Shown here: positions 35,851 to 47,047 of the stretch, one piece after another
How the letters are laid out: the number at the start of each line of letters is the position of its first letter
How positions within the stretch are numbered: position 1 is the first letter of the stretch
NCBI GenBank assembly: GCA_021186555.1
Contig: JAJKFL010000004.1
Location: 12,456,779 to 12,520,778, forward strand
DNA: 64,000 bases
DNA from: Reticulitermes speratus
Lineage: Eukaryota; Arthropoda; Insecta; Blattodea; Rhinotermitidae
Reading direction: 5' to 3'
Translations under genes and position numbers: made by a program
The notes under the pieces: generated by a model
The model's database searches: none
What the model saw: the letters and a program-made list of their open reading frames with translations, nothing else
What the model was told of the DNA's origin: nothing

Positions 35851-36559
35851 ACTTCCCTCTTCTTTTCAGTGTCCATTTTTTCCCTCCACACAACGGAGTA
35901 CTTTCAACTAAGCTGCGAAATAATTAGCATTTTTTAAATTAAAAAAAATATATTTTCACTTATTCCCGTACAGATTCTGTTTTAAACATTCGTGATTGTT
36001 TTGGACCCCGAGATGAAGTTTTTACTTTGAAACAAGTACCCAGAATGTAACACATAAAAATCATTGAACTTTAACAAAATGATATTCCGGTGATCTTTTT
36101 GCTGGTAAACTTCTTACCACCCCCCCCCCCCCCGAAAGTCTTCCATTTCAATGTACACGGTTTCCGAATTTACCCTTTCCTACTAACCCAAATCATAACT
36201 ATGTGTTACGCGGCTGCTGAGTTTTGTGTCTGTGGCAGATCCCGAGCTCCAAGCTCCAACTTCATGGCGCGGTTTTGTGGCGCAGTGTGCCCCGTCTTTG
36301 ACGTCTCGCCACACAAAGAAAGCCACAGGTATGTCACAAAGTTCAGCCGGAATGTTTGTGGTTTGTGTCACCCCACCACGCCTCATCACTAACAGCGGAA
36401 CTTAGCAGAGACTTTTGGGATCTGTTTGTTGAGTCAACGTGGGGCTGCCAGCAGTTTAAAGTTCTTAAGCTGTGACAGGCGTCTAGCTGGTGACGCATAA
36501 AGGTGCTTCATGTGAGGCAGTCTAACAACCCTGACAGTGCAGTCAACTGCGAGAACTGA
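35851..36559. other. No gene recognised; poly-C run
   Basis: A run of 14 C lies at 36120-36133. The stretch 36200-36550 is GC-richer and single-copy-looking, but none of its short frames has splice sites or similarity that I recognise. Confidence 0.45.
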
Positions 36560-37345
36560 ATAATGGCTCAGTCAATTGCAGGAGTTTCAGAGGCGAGATA
36601 CGGCCCACGGGTAAGTAAATCAAATTCGTGGCAGAAAATAACGCGATGAATTAAATTAACGTAAAAATTTTAAGGATGACTCAGCCAATTACATCAACTC
36701 TCAGAAGTGAGCCATAGCCCCTTAAAATGAACCCAATTCTTAACTAAATAATGACTCAGACAGTTAAATAAAGACACTTAACGTATTAACAAATCAGTAA
36801 ATTAAATGAGGAATACAAAATTTCATGACGTCTCAGCCAATGAAAGCAATTTTCGGGGCCAAGTCACGATCCGTTCAAAGAAGCCAACTCTGTAATTTGA
36901 TAAATATTTATCAGCTAGATAAATGATTAAAACTTAATAATGACTCAGTCAATTAAATCAGCCTTGTTGATGTGATAGTCAATTTTATCAAGATACAAAA
37001 TATAATAAAGACTCAGCAATTTAAATCAGTTTTAGAACTCAGTCAAGATACGTTCAAATAAACCAAATTCGTAACTGACTCAATCAATTAAATCAAGAAC
37101 CGAATCTTAATAATGATTCAGTAAGCTGTTTCAGAAACCAAAACTCAGTAATGACTCAGCAAATTATTTCAAGAGTCAAGGAAATAATAACTCAGCCCAA
37201 TAAATCAAGACACGATACTTATCGATGTGTTAAATCGATACAAAATGTGATAACTCAGCCGATGAAATAAATGTTCAGGCTTAAGTTACGATCTGTTCAC
37301 GTAAGCCAAATTGGTAATTAAATACGTGATGAGTCAGTCAATTGA
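36560..37345. repeat. Degenerate repeat built around TGACTCAG-CAATTAAATCA
   Basis: At least a dozen copies of a loose motif, ATGACTCAG(C/T)CAATTAAATCA, lie at irregular spacings of roughly 35-90 bp (for example near 36676, 36747, 36939, 37073, 37153, 37252 and, inverted in the core, 37330). It looks like an old minisatellite decayed except around the TGACTCA core. Confidence 0.7.
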
Positions 37346-37440
37346 AACAGGAGAACTGAGATAAAGAATGAGTGCAGCCATATTTATACTCCACCTACAT
37401 ATATATTTTACTGAAAAGAGAAAAATTTATTACATTTAAG

Positions 37441-37512
37441 AATGCTACACGTTTCTGGCTATACGACCATTTTCTGAAGATGGTTTTATAGACCGAAACG
37501 TGTAGCATTGTT
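37441..37512 (+). ncRNA. Fold-back with hammerhead-like core
   Basis: AATGCTACACGTTTC at 37441 is inverted in GAAACGTGTAGCATT at 37494-37508. Between them CTGAAGA, a GGTTT/AGACC hairpin, GAAAC and GTA appear in hammerhead order. The required stem I pairing around the core is absent, so this is probably a relic. Confidence 0.35.
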
Positions 37513-38287
37513 AAATTTAACAAATGTTGTCTTTGGCGGTAAATATATATCAAGATTTATTTATCAAAGCACAAGGGGATGAATACCATCACAATCCCCC
37601 TACACACCTTCATGGCATCTCCAGGGACCATTTTACCTTCACGTAACCTTCAGGGCATAATAATGTCATCTTTTCAAATCACGATTCACTAAGGAGCAAA
37701 ATCCAAACAATTAGATTAAAATGAACACAAAAGGACATAACAGCAGTGTCCTTCGCAAACTTTTTCCACGTTTTTGGTCCTAAACACAGTTGACCCAAGA
37801 CCAAGCATCACTGCTAGGACCCAAAGGTCACACAGGCTGCAGGTGTTTGTCAACAAATAAGTACACGAATATTTGTAACCAAGAGGGACGAGGTAACAGC
37901 AGTAGAATGTAAATTTTACATCATGAGAAACTTAGTAATCTTATTTTTTTATCCAAACATTATCTGGGATATTACAGTCATTTGGGTTATGTAGCATGCA
38001 TGGGAGAAGCAAAATAACATTGTGGTTGGTATCAACCGGGGAAGGGGAGGGGTATTATATTGGATACGCACTGCGCACGTGAAGAAATTGCGTGGTTGTA
38101 GATTTGTTACATTGCATTCAACTAAAGTTAAGATCCTGTGACTGCCTTTACGAAAGCATAAATCAATACTTTGAATTCACAAAAAGTCGGTGAATTTCTT
38201 AACCAGCGGACTACGACGTGTGTTTCAAGTACTTATGATGACAGCAATACGTGCGATCTGGTCCGGGGACCAAAATGTTGCCTTTAT
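37513..38287. other. No gene recognised
   Basis: AT-rich sequence without supported exons or repeats. Confidence 0.45.
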
Positions 38288-38333
38288 TGTCCTGAAAATG
38301 GAGACAGTAGGCTCCTCCGAAACGTTGGTACCT
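38288..38333 (+). ncRNA. Hammerhead-like motif, G8 changed
   Basis: CCTGAAAATGGAG, a loop, CTCCTCC, GAAAC, GTTG, GTA, CC lie in hammerhead order with a GGAG/CTCC stem II. The core reads CTGAAAA instead of CTGANGA. It belongs to the same dispersed family as the motif at 47003. Confidence 0.35.
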
Positions 38334-38436
38334 TTAGACCAGACAACAAGTTATCATATCTCAGACGACATCACTCTACAAAAATACATCGATTCCTTCA
38401 TTGGCAAAATTGCCAGCCACAATTAACTCTTTAAAG

Positions 38437-40206
38437 CCCAGTGATCTTACCGCCATGTTTAACATTCACAAATTCTACGTTCTGCCCACACAGTGTATTT
38501 ATGTGTTTTGTGTGGATCTCAGAACAAACAGCGATTATTTCACTGTACAGCATTAACTGATTGGTTTGTATAAACTGAGACGGAGTGTGTTTACTGCGCG
38601 GTACGGACTGTATTTATGTGTTTTGTGTGGATCTCAGAACAAACAGCGATTATTTCACTGTACAACATTAACTGACTGGTTTGTATAACTGAGACGGAGT
38701 GTGTTTACTGCGCGGTACGGACTGTATTTATATGTTTTGTGTGGATCTCAGAACAAACAGCGATTATTTCACTGTACAACATTAACTGACTGGTTTGTAT
38801 AACTGAGACGGAGTGTGTTTACTGCGCGGTACGGACTGTATTTATGTGTTTTGTGTGGATCTCAGAACAAACAGCGATTATTTCACTGTACAGCATTAAC
38901 TGATTGGTTTGTGTAACTGAGATGGAGTGTGTTTACTGCGCGGTACGGACTGTATTTATGTGTTTTGTGTGGATCTCAGAACAAACAGCGATTATTTCAC
39001 TGTACAACATTAACTGACTGGTTTGTGTAACTGAGACGGAGTGTGTTTACTGCGCGGTACGGACTGTATTTATGTGTTTTGTGTGGATCTCAGAACAAAC
39101 AGCGATTATTTCACTGTACAACATTAACTGACTGGTTTGTATAACTGAGACGGAGTGTGTTTACTGCGCGGTACGGACTGTATTTATATGTTTTGTGTGG
39201 ATCTCAGAACAAACAGCGATTATTTCACTGTACAACATTAACTGACTGTTTCGTATAACTGAGACGGAGTGTGTTTACTGCGCGGTACGGACTGTATTTA
39301 TGTGTTTTGTGTGGATCTCAGAACAAACAGCGATTATTTCACTGTACAGCATTAACTGATTGGTTTGTGTAACTGAGACGGAGTGTGTTTACTGCGCGGT
39401 ACGGACTGTATTTATGTGTTTTGTGTGGATCTCAGAACAAACAGCGATTATTTCACTGTACAACATTAACTGACTGATTTGTATAACTGAGATGGAGTGT
39501 GTTTACTGTGCGGTACGGACTGTATTTATGTATTTTGTGTGGATCTCAGAACAAACAGCGATTATTTCACTGTACAACATTAACTGACTGGTTTGTATAA
39601 CTGAGACGGAGTGTGCTTACTGCGCGGTACGGACTGTATTTATGTGTTTTGTGTGGATCTCAGAACAAACAGCGATTATTTCACTGTACAACATTAACTG
39701 ACTGGTTTGTATAACTGAGACGGAGTGTGTTTACTGCGCGGTACGAGCTGTATTTATGTGTTTTGTGTGGATCTCAGAACAAACAGCGATTATTTCACTA
39801 TACAGCATTAACTGACTGGTTTGTATAACTGAGACGGAGTGTGTTTACTGTGCGGTACGAACTGTATTTATGTGTTTTGTGTGGATCTCAGAACAAACAG
39901 CGATTATTTCACTGTACAACATTAACTGACTGCTTTGTATAACTGAGACGGAGTGTGTTTACTGCGCGGTACGAGCTGTATTTATGTGTTTTGTGTGGAT
40001 CTCAGAACAAACAGCGATTATTTCACTGTACAGCATTAACAGACTGGTTTGTATAACTGAGACGGAGTGTGTTTACTGTGCGGTACGAACTGTATTTATG
40101 TGTTTTTGTGTGGATCTCAGAACAAACAGCGATTATTTCACTGTACAACATTAACTGACTGGTTTGTATAACTGAGACGGAGTGTGTTTACTGCGCGGTA
40201 CGGACT
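38437..40206 (-). repeat. 114-bp satellite, array D (about 15 units), inverted
   Basis: The left edge holds the inverted end module (CTTTAAAGCCCAGTGATCTT, then CATGTTTAACATTCACAAAT, then CTGCCCACACAGTG). The right edge is GCGCGGTACGGACTGAGTCT. Unit variants such as TTTATATG, ACTGATTGG and GTACGAGCTG recur in patterns, indicating multi-unit duplication. Confidence 0.95.
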
Positions 40207-40761
40207 GAGTCTTTCAATTAATTTACGTTAATCGTAGTGTTTAAACAGTTAATACCGTTGTTCACCTGTAGCCTTATCACCTACGACTAACAACAAAAAC
40301 TAGTCACTCAGACTATCGAACTGTTACAAAGTTCACCGGAGAGCGTTCCACTCTGCCCTCAGTGCAGGTACTAAGGCTGACTTAGTGAGCTACTTGTCGC
40401 CCGGTCAAGTTGAAGCCTCCCTTGAGCTTCATCTCATCAGCGCTGTGCAATCTTGTTGTCGGCACAAACCTTTTGTCCACTCCTCTCTCCCCTTATAACC
40501 TAGAACTAGGTGCGCAAGTTTCTCGTCTAAAGTGAAACTCTGAGCAAACACTCGACACTAAGGATACCGTAACGTAACGTCTGTACACAGACTAGGTTAC
40601 TTGACCGTAGCTGTGAATGTGCCTCCAAAGGCCGTGTTGTGCACACACTGCAGTCATGTGTTTTCGTTAATTACTAAATAAAGTAGATAATACTGTAGCT
40701 GACTGACGTTACGATGCGAAGTCTTATTTGATAAGCTCGCAGTTGCTCATCTTCTAGAAAC
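40207..40761. other. No gene recognised
   Basis: Sequence of mixed composition without supported coding frames. Confidence 0.45.
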
Positions 40762-41850
40762 TAACTCCATGGAGTTAGTTAAGTTAACTAACTCCATGGA
40801 GCAGAGTCCTTCTTGAGAAGCTAACAGGTCGTCAGCTAGTCAAGAAATTCCCCGCGTTTTATGCAACCCGAAGGTTCATTACCGCACTCACTACAGCCCG
40901 CCACCTGTCCCTATCCTGAGCCATATCCAGTCCATGGCCCCCCATCCCACGTCTTGAAGATCCATTTTAATATTATCCTCCCATCTACGCCTGGGTCTTC
41001 CAAGTGGTCTCCTTCCCTCAGGTATCCCCACCAAAATCTGTATGCACCTTTCCCCTCCCCATACGTGCTACATGCCACGCCCACCTCATTCTTCTTGATT
41101 TGATCACCCGAATAATATTTGGTGATGAGTAGGCCTACAGATCATTAAGTTCCTCGTTATGTAGTCTTCTCCACTCCCCTGTTACCTCGTCCCTCTTAGG
41201 CCCAAATATCCCCCTCAGCACCCTATTCTCGAACACCCTCAGCCTATGTTCCTCCCTCAGTGTGACAGACCAAGTTTCACACCCATACAAAACAACAACA
41301 AAATTATAGTTCTGTATATCTTAATCTTTGTATTTTTGTATAGCAAACTGTAAGACACAAGATCCTGCACCGAATGATAACAAGCATTACGTGACTTCAA
41401 TCTGCTCTTAATTTCTTCCTCAATGTAATTTCGATCCGTTACGGCTGTTCCCATATATTTAAATGTTCCACCCTTTCAAAGTATTTATTATCTAACTTTA
41501 TGTTGTCATTTTGTCTTGCATTCCGATCTCCAGACATGACCATGTACTTAGTTTTCTCAGCATTTACTTCTAGACCAATCTCCTTACTAGCGACTACCAA
41601 ACTTCTGTGTTTCTCTTTATAGCATGTACACTTCCACCCAATTTATTAACATCATCACCATAAACCACAAGCTGATGTGTACCATTTAATTTCAAGCCCT
41701 CCTGGTTTGCCTGAACCCTCCTAATGGCATATTCCAAAGCAATGGCGATAAAGCATCTCCTTTTTTCAAACCAATCTTAATAGTAAATGTGTCAGACAAA
41801 TGTTTGCCTACGCGGACTGTGCTACATGTTTCATTTAGACACATTCTTAG
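40762..41850 (-). mobile_element. LINE fragment with reverse-transcriptase YxDD region (family A), decayed
   Basis: The minus strand from about 41848 reads, with several frameshifts and stops, the RT blocks DTFTIKIGLKKGDALSP, then GTHQLVVYGDDVNKLGGSVH (YGDD, the catalytic motif, near 41660), then GLEVNAEKTKYMVMS, the FENRVLR and GPKRDEVTG tail at 41160-41230, and the 3' end block shared with 21985-22512. It is the most complete copy of family A here. The low-coordinate end has palindromic CTAACTCCATGGAGTTAG next to a GTTAGTTAA-type tail. Clade is not certain (RTE- or Jockey-related). Confidence 0.8.
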
Positions 41851-42162
41851 CTAGCTAACAGAAGACAGAAGGTACCGACGTTCAACAGAGCCACATACTA
41901 ATAATGTGATATAACGGACAGTATTATTTACATTTTGAACGCCACGTGGGAGTGGCGTGGGCAGACACGGTTAATCTTTTGACGAAATGTCTGGGGGGCG
42001 GGGGGGCGAAATTTATGTTGTTTGGTATATATATATACCTAAAATAAAAGTCAAGCGAAAAATATTTCATCATCGTTACGGGGTAATAAACATAAATTCA
42101 CTTGTATAAGAATTTAAAAATTATTGCAAATATACAAAAGATTTAATAAAATTAATAACCCC
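41851..42162. other. No gene recognised; G-rich tract
   Basis: GGGGGGCGGGGGGGCG at about 41993-42008 and a short TA run at 42027-42038 are the only features. Confidence 0.5.
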
Positions 42163-42585
42163 GTAAACCCCAGTGGTTACTATATGTACCACCACGTTTA
42201 ACATTCACAAATTCTACGTTCTGCCCACACAGTGTATTTGTGTGTTTTGTGTGGATCTCAGAACAAACAGCGATTATTTAACTGTACAGCATTAACTGAC
42301 TGGTTTGTATAACTGAGACGGAGTGTGTTTACTGCGCGGTACGGACTGTATTTATGTGTTTTGTGTGGATCTCAGAACAAACAGCGATTATTTCACTCTA
42401 CAGCATTAACTGACTGGTTTGTATAACTGGGACGGTGTGTGTTTACTGCGCGGTACGGACTGTATGTGTTTTGTGTGGATCTCAGAACAAACAGCTATTA
42501 TTTCACTGTACAACATTAACTGACTGGTTTGTATAACTGAGACGGAGTGTGTTTACTGCGCGGTACGAGCTGAATCTTTAAACAT
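42163..42585 (-). repeat. 114-bp satellite, array E (about 3 units), inverted, with both edge modules
   Basis: This short copy shows the whole arrangement: CCCCAGTGGTTACTATATGT, CGTTTAACATTCACAAATTC and CTGCCCACACAGTG on the left, three units (one shortened by 4-8 bp near 42470), then GCGCGGTACGAGCTGAATCT and TTAAACATAA on the right. Confidence 0.95.
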
Positions 42586-44206
42586 AATTTGGGTTATAAT
42601 TAGTTTCTAAAGTGTTAAAGCTCCCAAGTTATATCGCTGCCACTTTATATATCCGTGTTCTGACTACAGTTTCACTGCTTCCAACTACTTTAATAATTAA
42701 AACTTATGCACTTAACATATATAACGTACTGGCGTTTTTGACAGCGGATATCTTTGACCCCTCAACTGTTGATGGAAGAAACACTGCATGAGCAACATGT
42801 AAATATTTAATTACTTCTCTTTCAGTTACTCATAAACAACAACACAAAAATATCTGAATCGCAGATTTCAAGAGAACTGTAATTAGGTGCGAGCACAATA
42901 ACATAAATTATGGCTGCCATATTCCTGACTGAATAAACAATTACATTTAGTATTTTTTTACATTATTTAAAAAATACGTATATATTTAGATCTGTATATA
43001 ATGTTACACTTTAATTAAATCACGCAACAACAAAAGTACCCTGTTTTAAATCCGGACGTAAGCACAATATTACGTTACACATTAGCATATTACGTCTATT
43101 ATTAGTACACTGTTTGTCATCAGAAATGAATTTGCGTCGTTTTCTGCACAGACATTTATCAGTTCGAGTGCAAAAATCCGAGCCAATTTCAAAACTTTCA
43201 AGAAGATAAATATTACCAATACCAATTATCAATCAGTCAACAGTATTGACAATGAATGGCAACCTGGAGGATTAAGAAGCTTACAGTCGTCTAGGGAGTC
43301 ATAAAATTCTCCACCGTTTATGGAATCCAATGGTTCATTAGATTCTTTAAAGTTACTCTCCAGTGATCAGTGATCTATAATTTACGTCACGTAATAGTGA
43401 TCTAGTTGTGACAAACAAACGAGCCTTATTCGAGATGCTAGTACAGTGTGGGCCACATTACGTCGACAATGACCACAACTAAAACCGTTCCATAACTTTT
43501 AGCGCACATTCGCAAAATACGTGCAAGGCCCTCCCGTCGCGAATTTCGTTTTCCGCACACAAAACACAAACAACACAACGACCGTACTTTTTAAGTGCTG
43601 TCAACCGTAACATATGGCGGGTAGTTGCTCTGTCCTGCCTTGAAGATGTGGGCAGCAAACTCCTTCGAATCACCATTAACATACATCGTGTCTGAGAAAA
43701 ATCGTTTACCTCCATCGAGTGCTGAAGTTAAGAAACTGTGGAGCCTAACATCTACTCCCACTATGCGCCTTAATGGCTTCGTGCTTTGACACAAAAATAT
43801 TACAACAATACATCTTGGTGCGGCAGAGGCCTAGGGCTACGTCACAAGATGGCATCAAGTCTAATCATTTCCAGTAAGACACAGACGAATACCTTCTGCT
43901 TGCGTTGAATTCCGGTATACATGTCACAGCGTACGAGTTGTGTCGAGTTGAGCCGAACAGAGCCGAGTGCCTTCACAGCGAGTTGGTGAAACAGACTGAA
44001 TTCCGTTCAGATTAATCGAGTTCTGTTACTGTGTCTGCAGCCTTAGATGGAGCGGAACGACTGACTGAGTTATACGACGAAGCACATTACTGTGTGTTGT
44101 TGAATATTATTGGACAGTGCCTTGCTGATTAAAGAAAAGCCTGTTAAGTACAGGAATGGATATTTGCAGAGCTCCAAGAACAACCAGGTTGTTAAAATAA
44201 ATTATA
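42586..44206. other. 1.6 kb without recognised genes
   Basis: AT-rich to 43400. The part 43440-43800 is GC-richer and has a minus frame with YGRCVVCVLCAENEIRD and CECALKV, a Cys cluster faintly like a transposase zinc finger, but this is too weak to call. No splice-flanked exon was found. Confidence 0.4.
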
Positions 44207-44208
44207 TA

Positions 44209-45290
44209 CAGTAGGCCCTCGATTTAACGGACAAAAAATTTCTGTCCTAAAGGAAAAATTTTGTGTGAGCTTTAAGAAAATATAAATAAAAAAAGTGATG
44301 TAAACATTGCATTAGTTACATTGTACAGTGGCAACACTGCATTAGTTATATTCTACAGTGGCAACACTGCATTAGTTACATTGTACAGTGGCAACACTGC
44401 ACTAGTTACATTGTACAGTGGCAACACTGCACTAGTTACATTGTACAGTGGCAACACTGCATTAGTTACATTGTACAGTGGCAACACTGCACTAGTTACA
44501 TTGTACAGTGGCAACACTGCATTAGTTACATTGTACAGTGGCAACACTGCATTAGTTACATTGTACAGTGGCAACACTGCATTAGTTACATTGTACAGTG
44601 GCAACACTGCATTAGTTACATTGTACAGTGGCAACACTGCATTAGTTACATTGTACAGTGGCAACACTGCACTAGTTACATTGTACAGTGGCAACACTGC
44701 ATTAGTTACATTGTACAGTGGCAACACTGCACTAGTTACATTGTACAGTGGCAACACTGCATTAGTTACATTGTACAGTGGCAACACTGCACTAGTTACA
44801 TTGTACAGTGGCAACACTGCATTAGTTACATTGTACAGTGGCAACACTGCACTAGTTACATTGTACAGTGGCAACACTGCATTAGTTACATTGTACAGTG
44901 GCAACACTGCACTAGTTACATTGTACAGTGGCAACACTGCATTAGTTACATTGTACAGTGGCAACACTGCACTAGTTACATTGTACAGTGGCAACACTGC
45001 ACTAGTTACATTGTACAGTTTTTGAAGTGTTTAATTAAAATAAAGTTCGGTTGCTGTCATAAATTTATTTTTATATTTTTAACATATGTTTTAGTGACGT
45101 GTATAAATTACTCAATGTACATTATAATAATATTTTATTGATACTTATACATTATAATAACATTTAATACACCCTGTACATTGTAAGTGCGTCATTAATA
45201 TATGTTTTTAAGATACATTCGACTTAACGGACTTTCGGCAATAGCGGACACCACTTCCCACAATTAGTCCGTTAAATCGAGGGCCTACTC
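44209..45290. mobile_element. Tigger/pogo-like MITE carrying an internal 30-bp array (1,082 bp)
   Basis: The left end is CAGTAGGCCCTCGATTTAAC at 44209; the right end carries its inverse, GTTAAATCGAGGGCCTACTC, ending at 45290. TA flanks both sides (44207-44208, 45291-45292). Termini with CCCTCG and TTAACGGAC are typical of Tigger/pogo elements of the Tc1/mariner superfamily. There is no transposase frame; the centre is the 30-bp tandem array. Confidence 0.85.
44307..45019. repeat. 30-bp minisatellite, about 24 units, inside the MITE
   Basis: The plus-strand unit is TTACATTGTACAGTGGCAAC plus ACTGCATTAG. CATTAG and CACTAG units alternate over most of the right half, so the working unit there is 60 bp. 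Open frames on both strands are chance (30 is a multiple of three). Confidence 0.97.
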
Positions 45291-45342
45291 TAATTAAAAA
45301 AAATGTAAATAACACAAACAATTTTGGAAAGAAACCCGCGAT

Positions 45343-45498
45343 CTTCTGGTATATTACGCAGCGTCAAGTGGTAATTCTTTACCGACGTTTCGGGACACCC
45401 TATTTGTTGGACTTCTTGGCCATTCAAAACGGGCCCGAAACGTTGTGCCGAAACGTCTGTGAAGAATTACCACACGACGCTGCGTAATATCCCAGAAG
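45343..45498. repeat. Fold-back element, about 55-bp arms
   Basis: CTTCTGGTATATTACGCAGC and GTGGTAATTCTTTACCGACG on the left pair with CGTCTGTGAAGAATTACCAC and GCTGCGTAATATCCCAGAAG on the right. GTTTCGG/CCGAAAC lies at the inner ends, as in the hammerhead-like repeats. No intact ribozyme core was found. Confidence 0.75.
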
Positions 45499-45540
45499 AG
45501 CGCAGATCTGAGGAACATCGCGGCGGAAGCCTGAAGTCAC

Positions 45541-45785
45541 GCTATTTTGGAAAGAATGGAAAACAAGATGCTGAAATGTTATGGACATGTAGTACGCATG
45601 GGAGATAACGGATGGCCTAAACGAATACTGGCCTGGTCGCCTGAAGGAAGGAAAAGAAGAGGAAGATCCGAATGAAGTGGGAAAGGAAAGTGGAAAAAAG
45701 TGATGAAACAGAAGAACCTAACAAAAAAAGATGCAGTAAAGCAGCAAATATGGCGCAAAGCAACTGAGGACCAGCAGCCGGTAAA
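45541..45785 (+). mobile_element. LINE fragment, RT C-terminal tail
   Basis: The plus strand reads ILERMENKMLKCYGHVVRMG, DNGWPKRILAWSPEGRKRRG, a stop, then LTKKDAVKQQIWRKATEDQQ. RMxNKxLKxYGHVxRM, WPKRIL-WSPxGRxxRG and the final W-R are the usual ending of LINE polyproteins. One stop interrupts it. It ends directly at the 10-bp array. Confidence 0.75.
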
Positions 45786-46467
45786 ACTCTGTACAACTTT
45801 GTACAACTGTGTACAACTCTGTACAACTCTGTGCAACTATGTGCAACTCTGTACAACTCTGTACAACTCTGTACAACTCTGTACAATTGTACAACTCTGT
45901 ACAACACTGTGCAACTCTGTACAACTCTGTACAACTCTGTGCAACTCTGTGCAAATCTGTACAACTCTGTACAACTCTGTACAATTCTGTACAACTCTGT
46001 ACAAATCTGTACAACTCTGTACAACTCTGTACAACTCTGTACAATTCTGTGCAAATCTGTACAACCCTGTGCAACTCTGTACAACTCTGTACAACTCTGT
46101 ACAAATCTGTACAACTCTGTACAACTTTGTACAACTCTGTAAAACTCTGTGCAACTATGTGCAACTCTGTGCAACTCTGTACAACTCTGTACAACTCTGT
46201 ACAATTGTACAACTCTGTACAACACTGTGCAACTCTGTACAACTCTGTACAACTCTGTGCAACTCTGTGCAAATCTGTACAACTCTGTACAACTCTGTAC
46301 AACTCTGTACAAATCTGTACAACTCTGTACAACTCTGTACAACTCTGTGCAACTCTGTGCAAATCTGTACAACTCTGTACAACTCTGTGCAACTCTGTGC
46401 AAATCTGTACAACTCTGTACAACTCTGTACAACTCTGTACAACACTGTGCAACTCTGTACAACTCTT
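45786..46467. repeat. 10-bp minisatellite, about 68 units
   Basis: The core unit is CTGTACAACT, with variants CTGTGCAACT, CTGTACAAAT and an 8-bp unit at the word CAATTGTACAAC. A block of about 320 bp beginning near 45827 repeats from about 46149 with the same order of variants. All six frames are open over long stretches because of composition only. Confidence 0.97.
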
Positions 46468-46548
46468 ATAGGTGTACAATGGATATTAATTAACGTGTAG
46501 CACACGTGTTAAAATTGTTTATGGTATAAATGGTAGCAAGAACTGTTG

Positions 46549-46837
46549 CCGTGGCCGTGCCATGGCTGAGGAGGTTAGTCGCCGACCTCCCACCGCAGAG
46601 GCACGGGTTCGATCCCGGGTCGGTCCATGTGGGATTTGTGGTGGACAAAGTGGCACTTGGACAGGTTTCTCTCCGAGTACTTCGGTTTTCCCCTGTCAAT
46701 TTCATTCCACCGGTGCTACATTTAAATGTAAAAGCAGAAAAAAAACTAATCATCTTCATCACAGAGTTGCACAATAATCCTCAAGGCTGCGGTGCGTCCG
46801 TAGCATCTGCTGCGGGTCCCTTCTCCAAAAAGAAAAA
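46549..46837 (+). mobile_element. tRNA-derived SINE with target-site duplication
   Basis: AAGAACTGTTG at 46538-46548 is matched by AAGAACCGTTG at 46838-46848. The element has a tRNA-like head with GGCTGAGGAGGTTAGTCGCC and a B box CGGGTTCGATCCCGGG, a body with GGTTTCTCTCCGAGTACTTC and GGTTTTCCCCTGTCAATTTC, and an A-rich 3' end with AGAAAAAAAG. The body is the apparent source of the 92-bp satellite at 51733-54184. Confidence 0.88.
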
Positions 46838-47002
46838 AAGAACCGTTGTTAGACACCCATTTATATTGTTACCATTAAAACAAGATACGAGAAATATTCA
46901 GCAAAAACAAACCACTGCCTGGATTTAAGGTCGTTACAATGTTCTTGCTGAGAATACAAGCATTCTGGCATCTCACGCGGTCAGGCAGTTTTAAACTGCT
47001 TG

Positions 47003-47047
47003 AACTTGAAGATGGAGGCAACAGAATCCTTCGAAACATCGGGAACC
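47003..47047 (+). ncRNA. Degenerate hammerhead-like motif
   Basis: TTGAAGATGGAGG, a loop, CCTTC, GAAAC, ATC, GGG lie in the same order as 38288-38333. C3 of the core is T and the GUH triplet is altered. Relic. Confidence 0.3.

Noticed and set aside
36183-36392. Overlapping frames in GC-richer sequence after the poly-C run
   Set aside because: Open on both strands, low complexity at the start, no similarity that I recognise.
43479-43794. Cys-rich frame (CVVCVLCAENE, CECA) as a piggyBac-type transposase C-terminus
   Set aside because: Cys spacing fits poorly, and there is no catalytic domain, inverted terminus or TTAA pair nearby.
44321-45025. Open frame YSGNTALVTL repeats
   Set aside because: 30-bp array inside a MITE; both strands are open.
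45579-46505. Overlapping ORFs in all six frames (ELYRVVQSCT repeats)
   Set aside because: 10-bp repeat without stops in any frame; a composition artefact.
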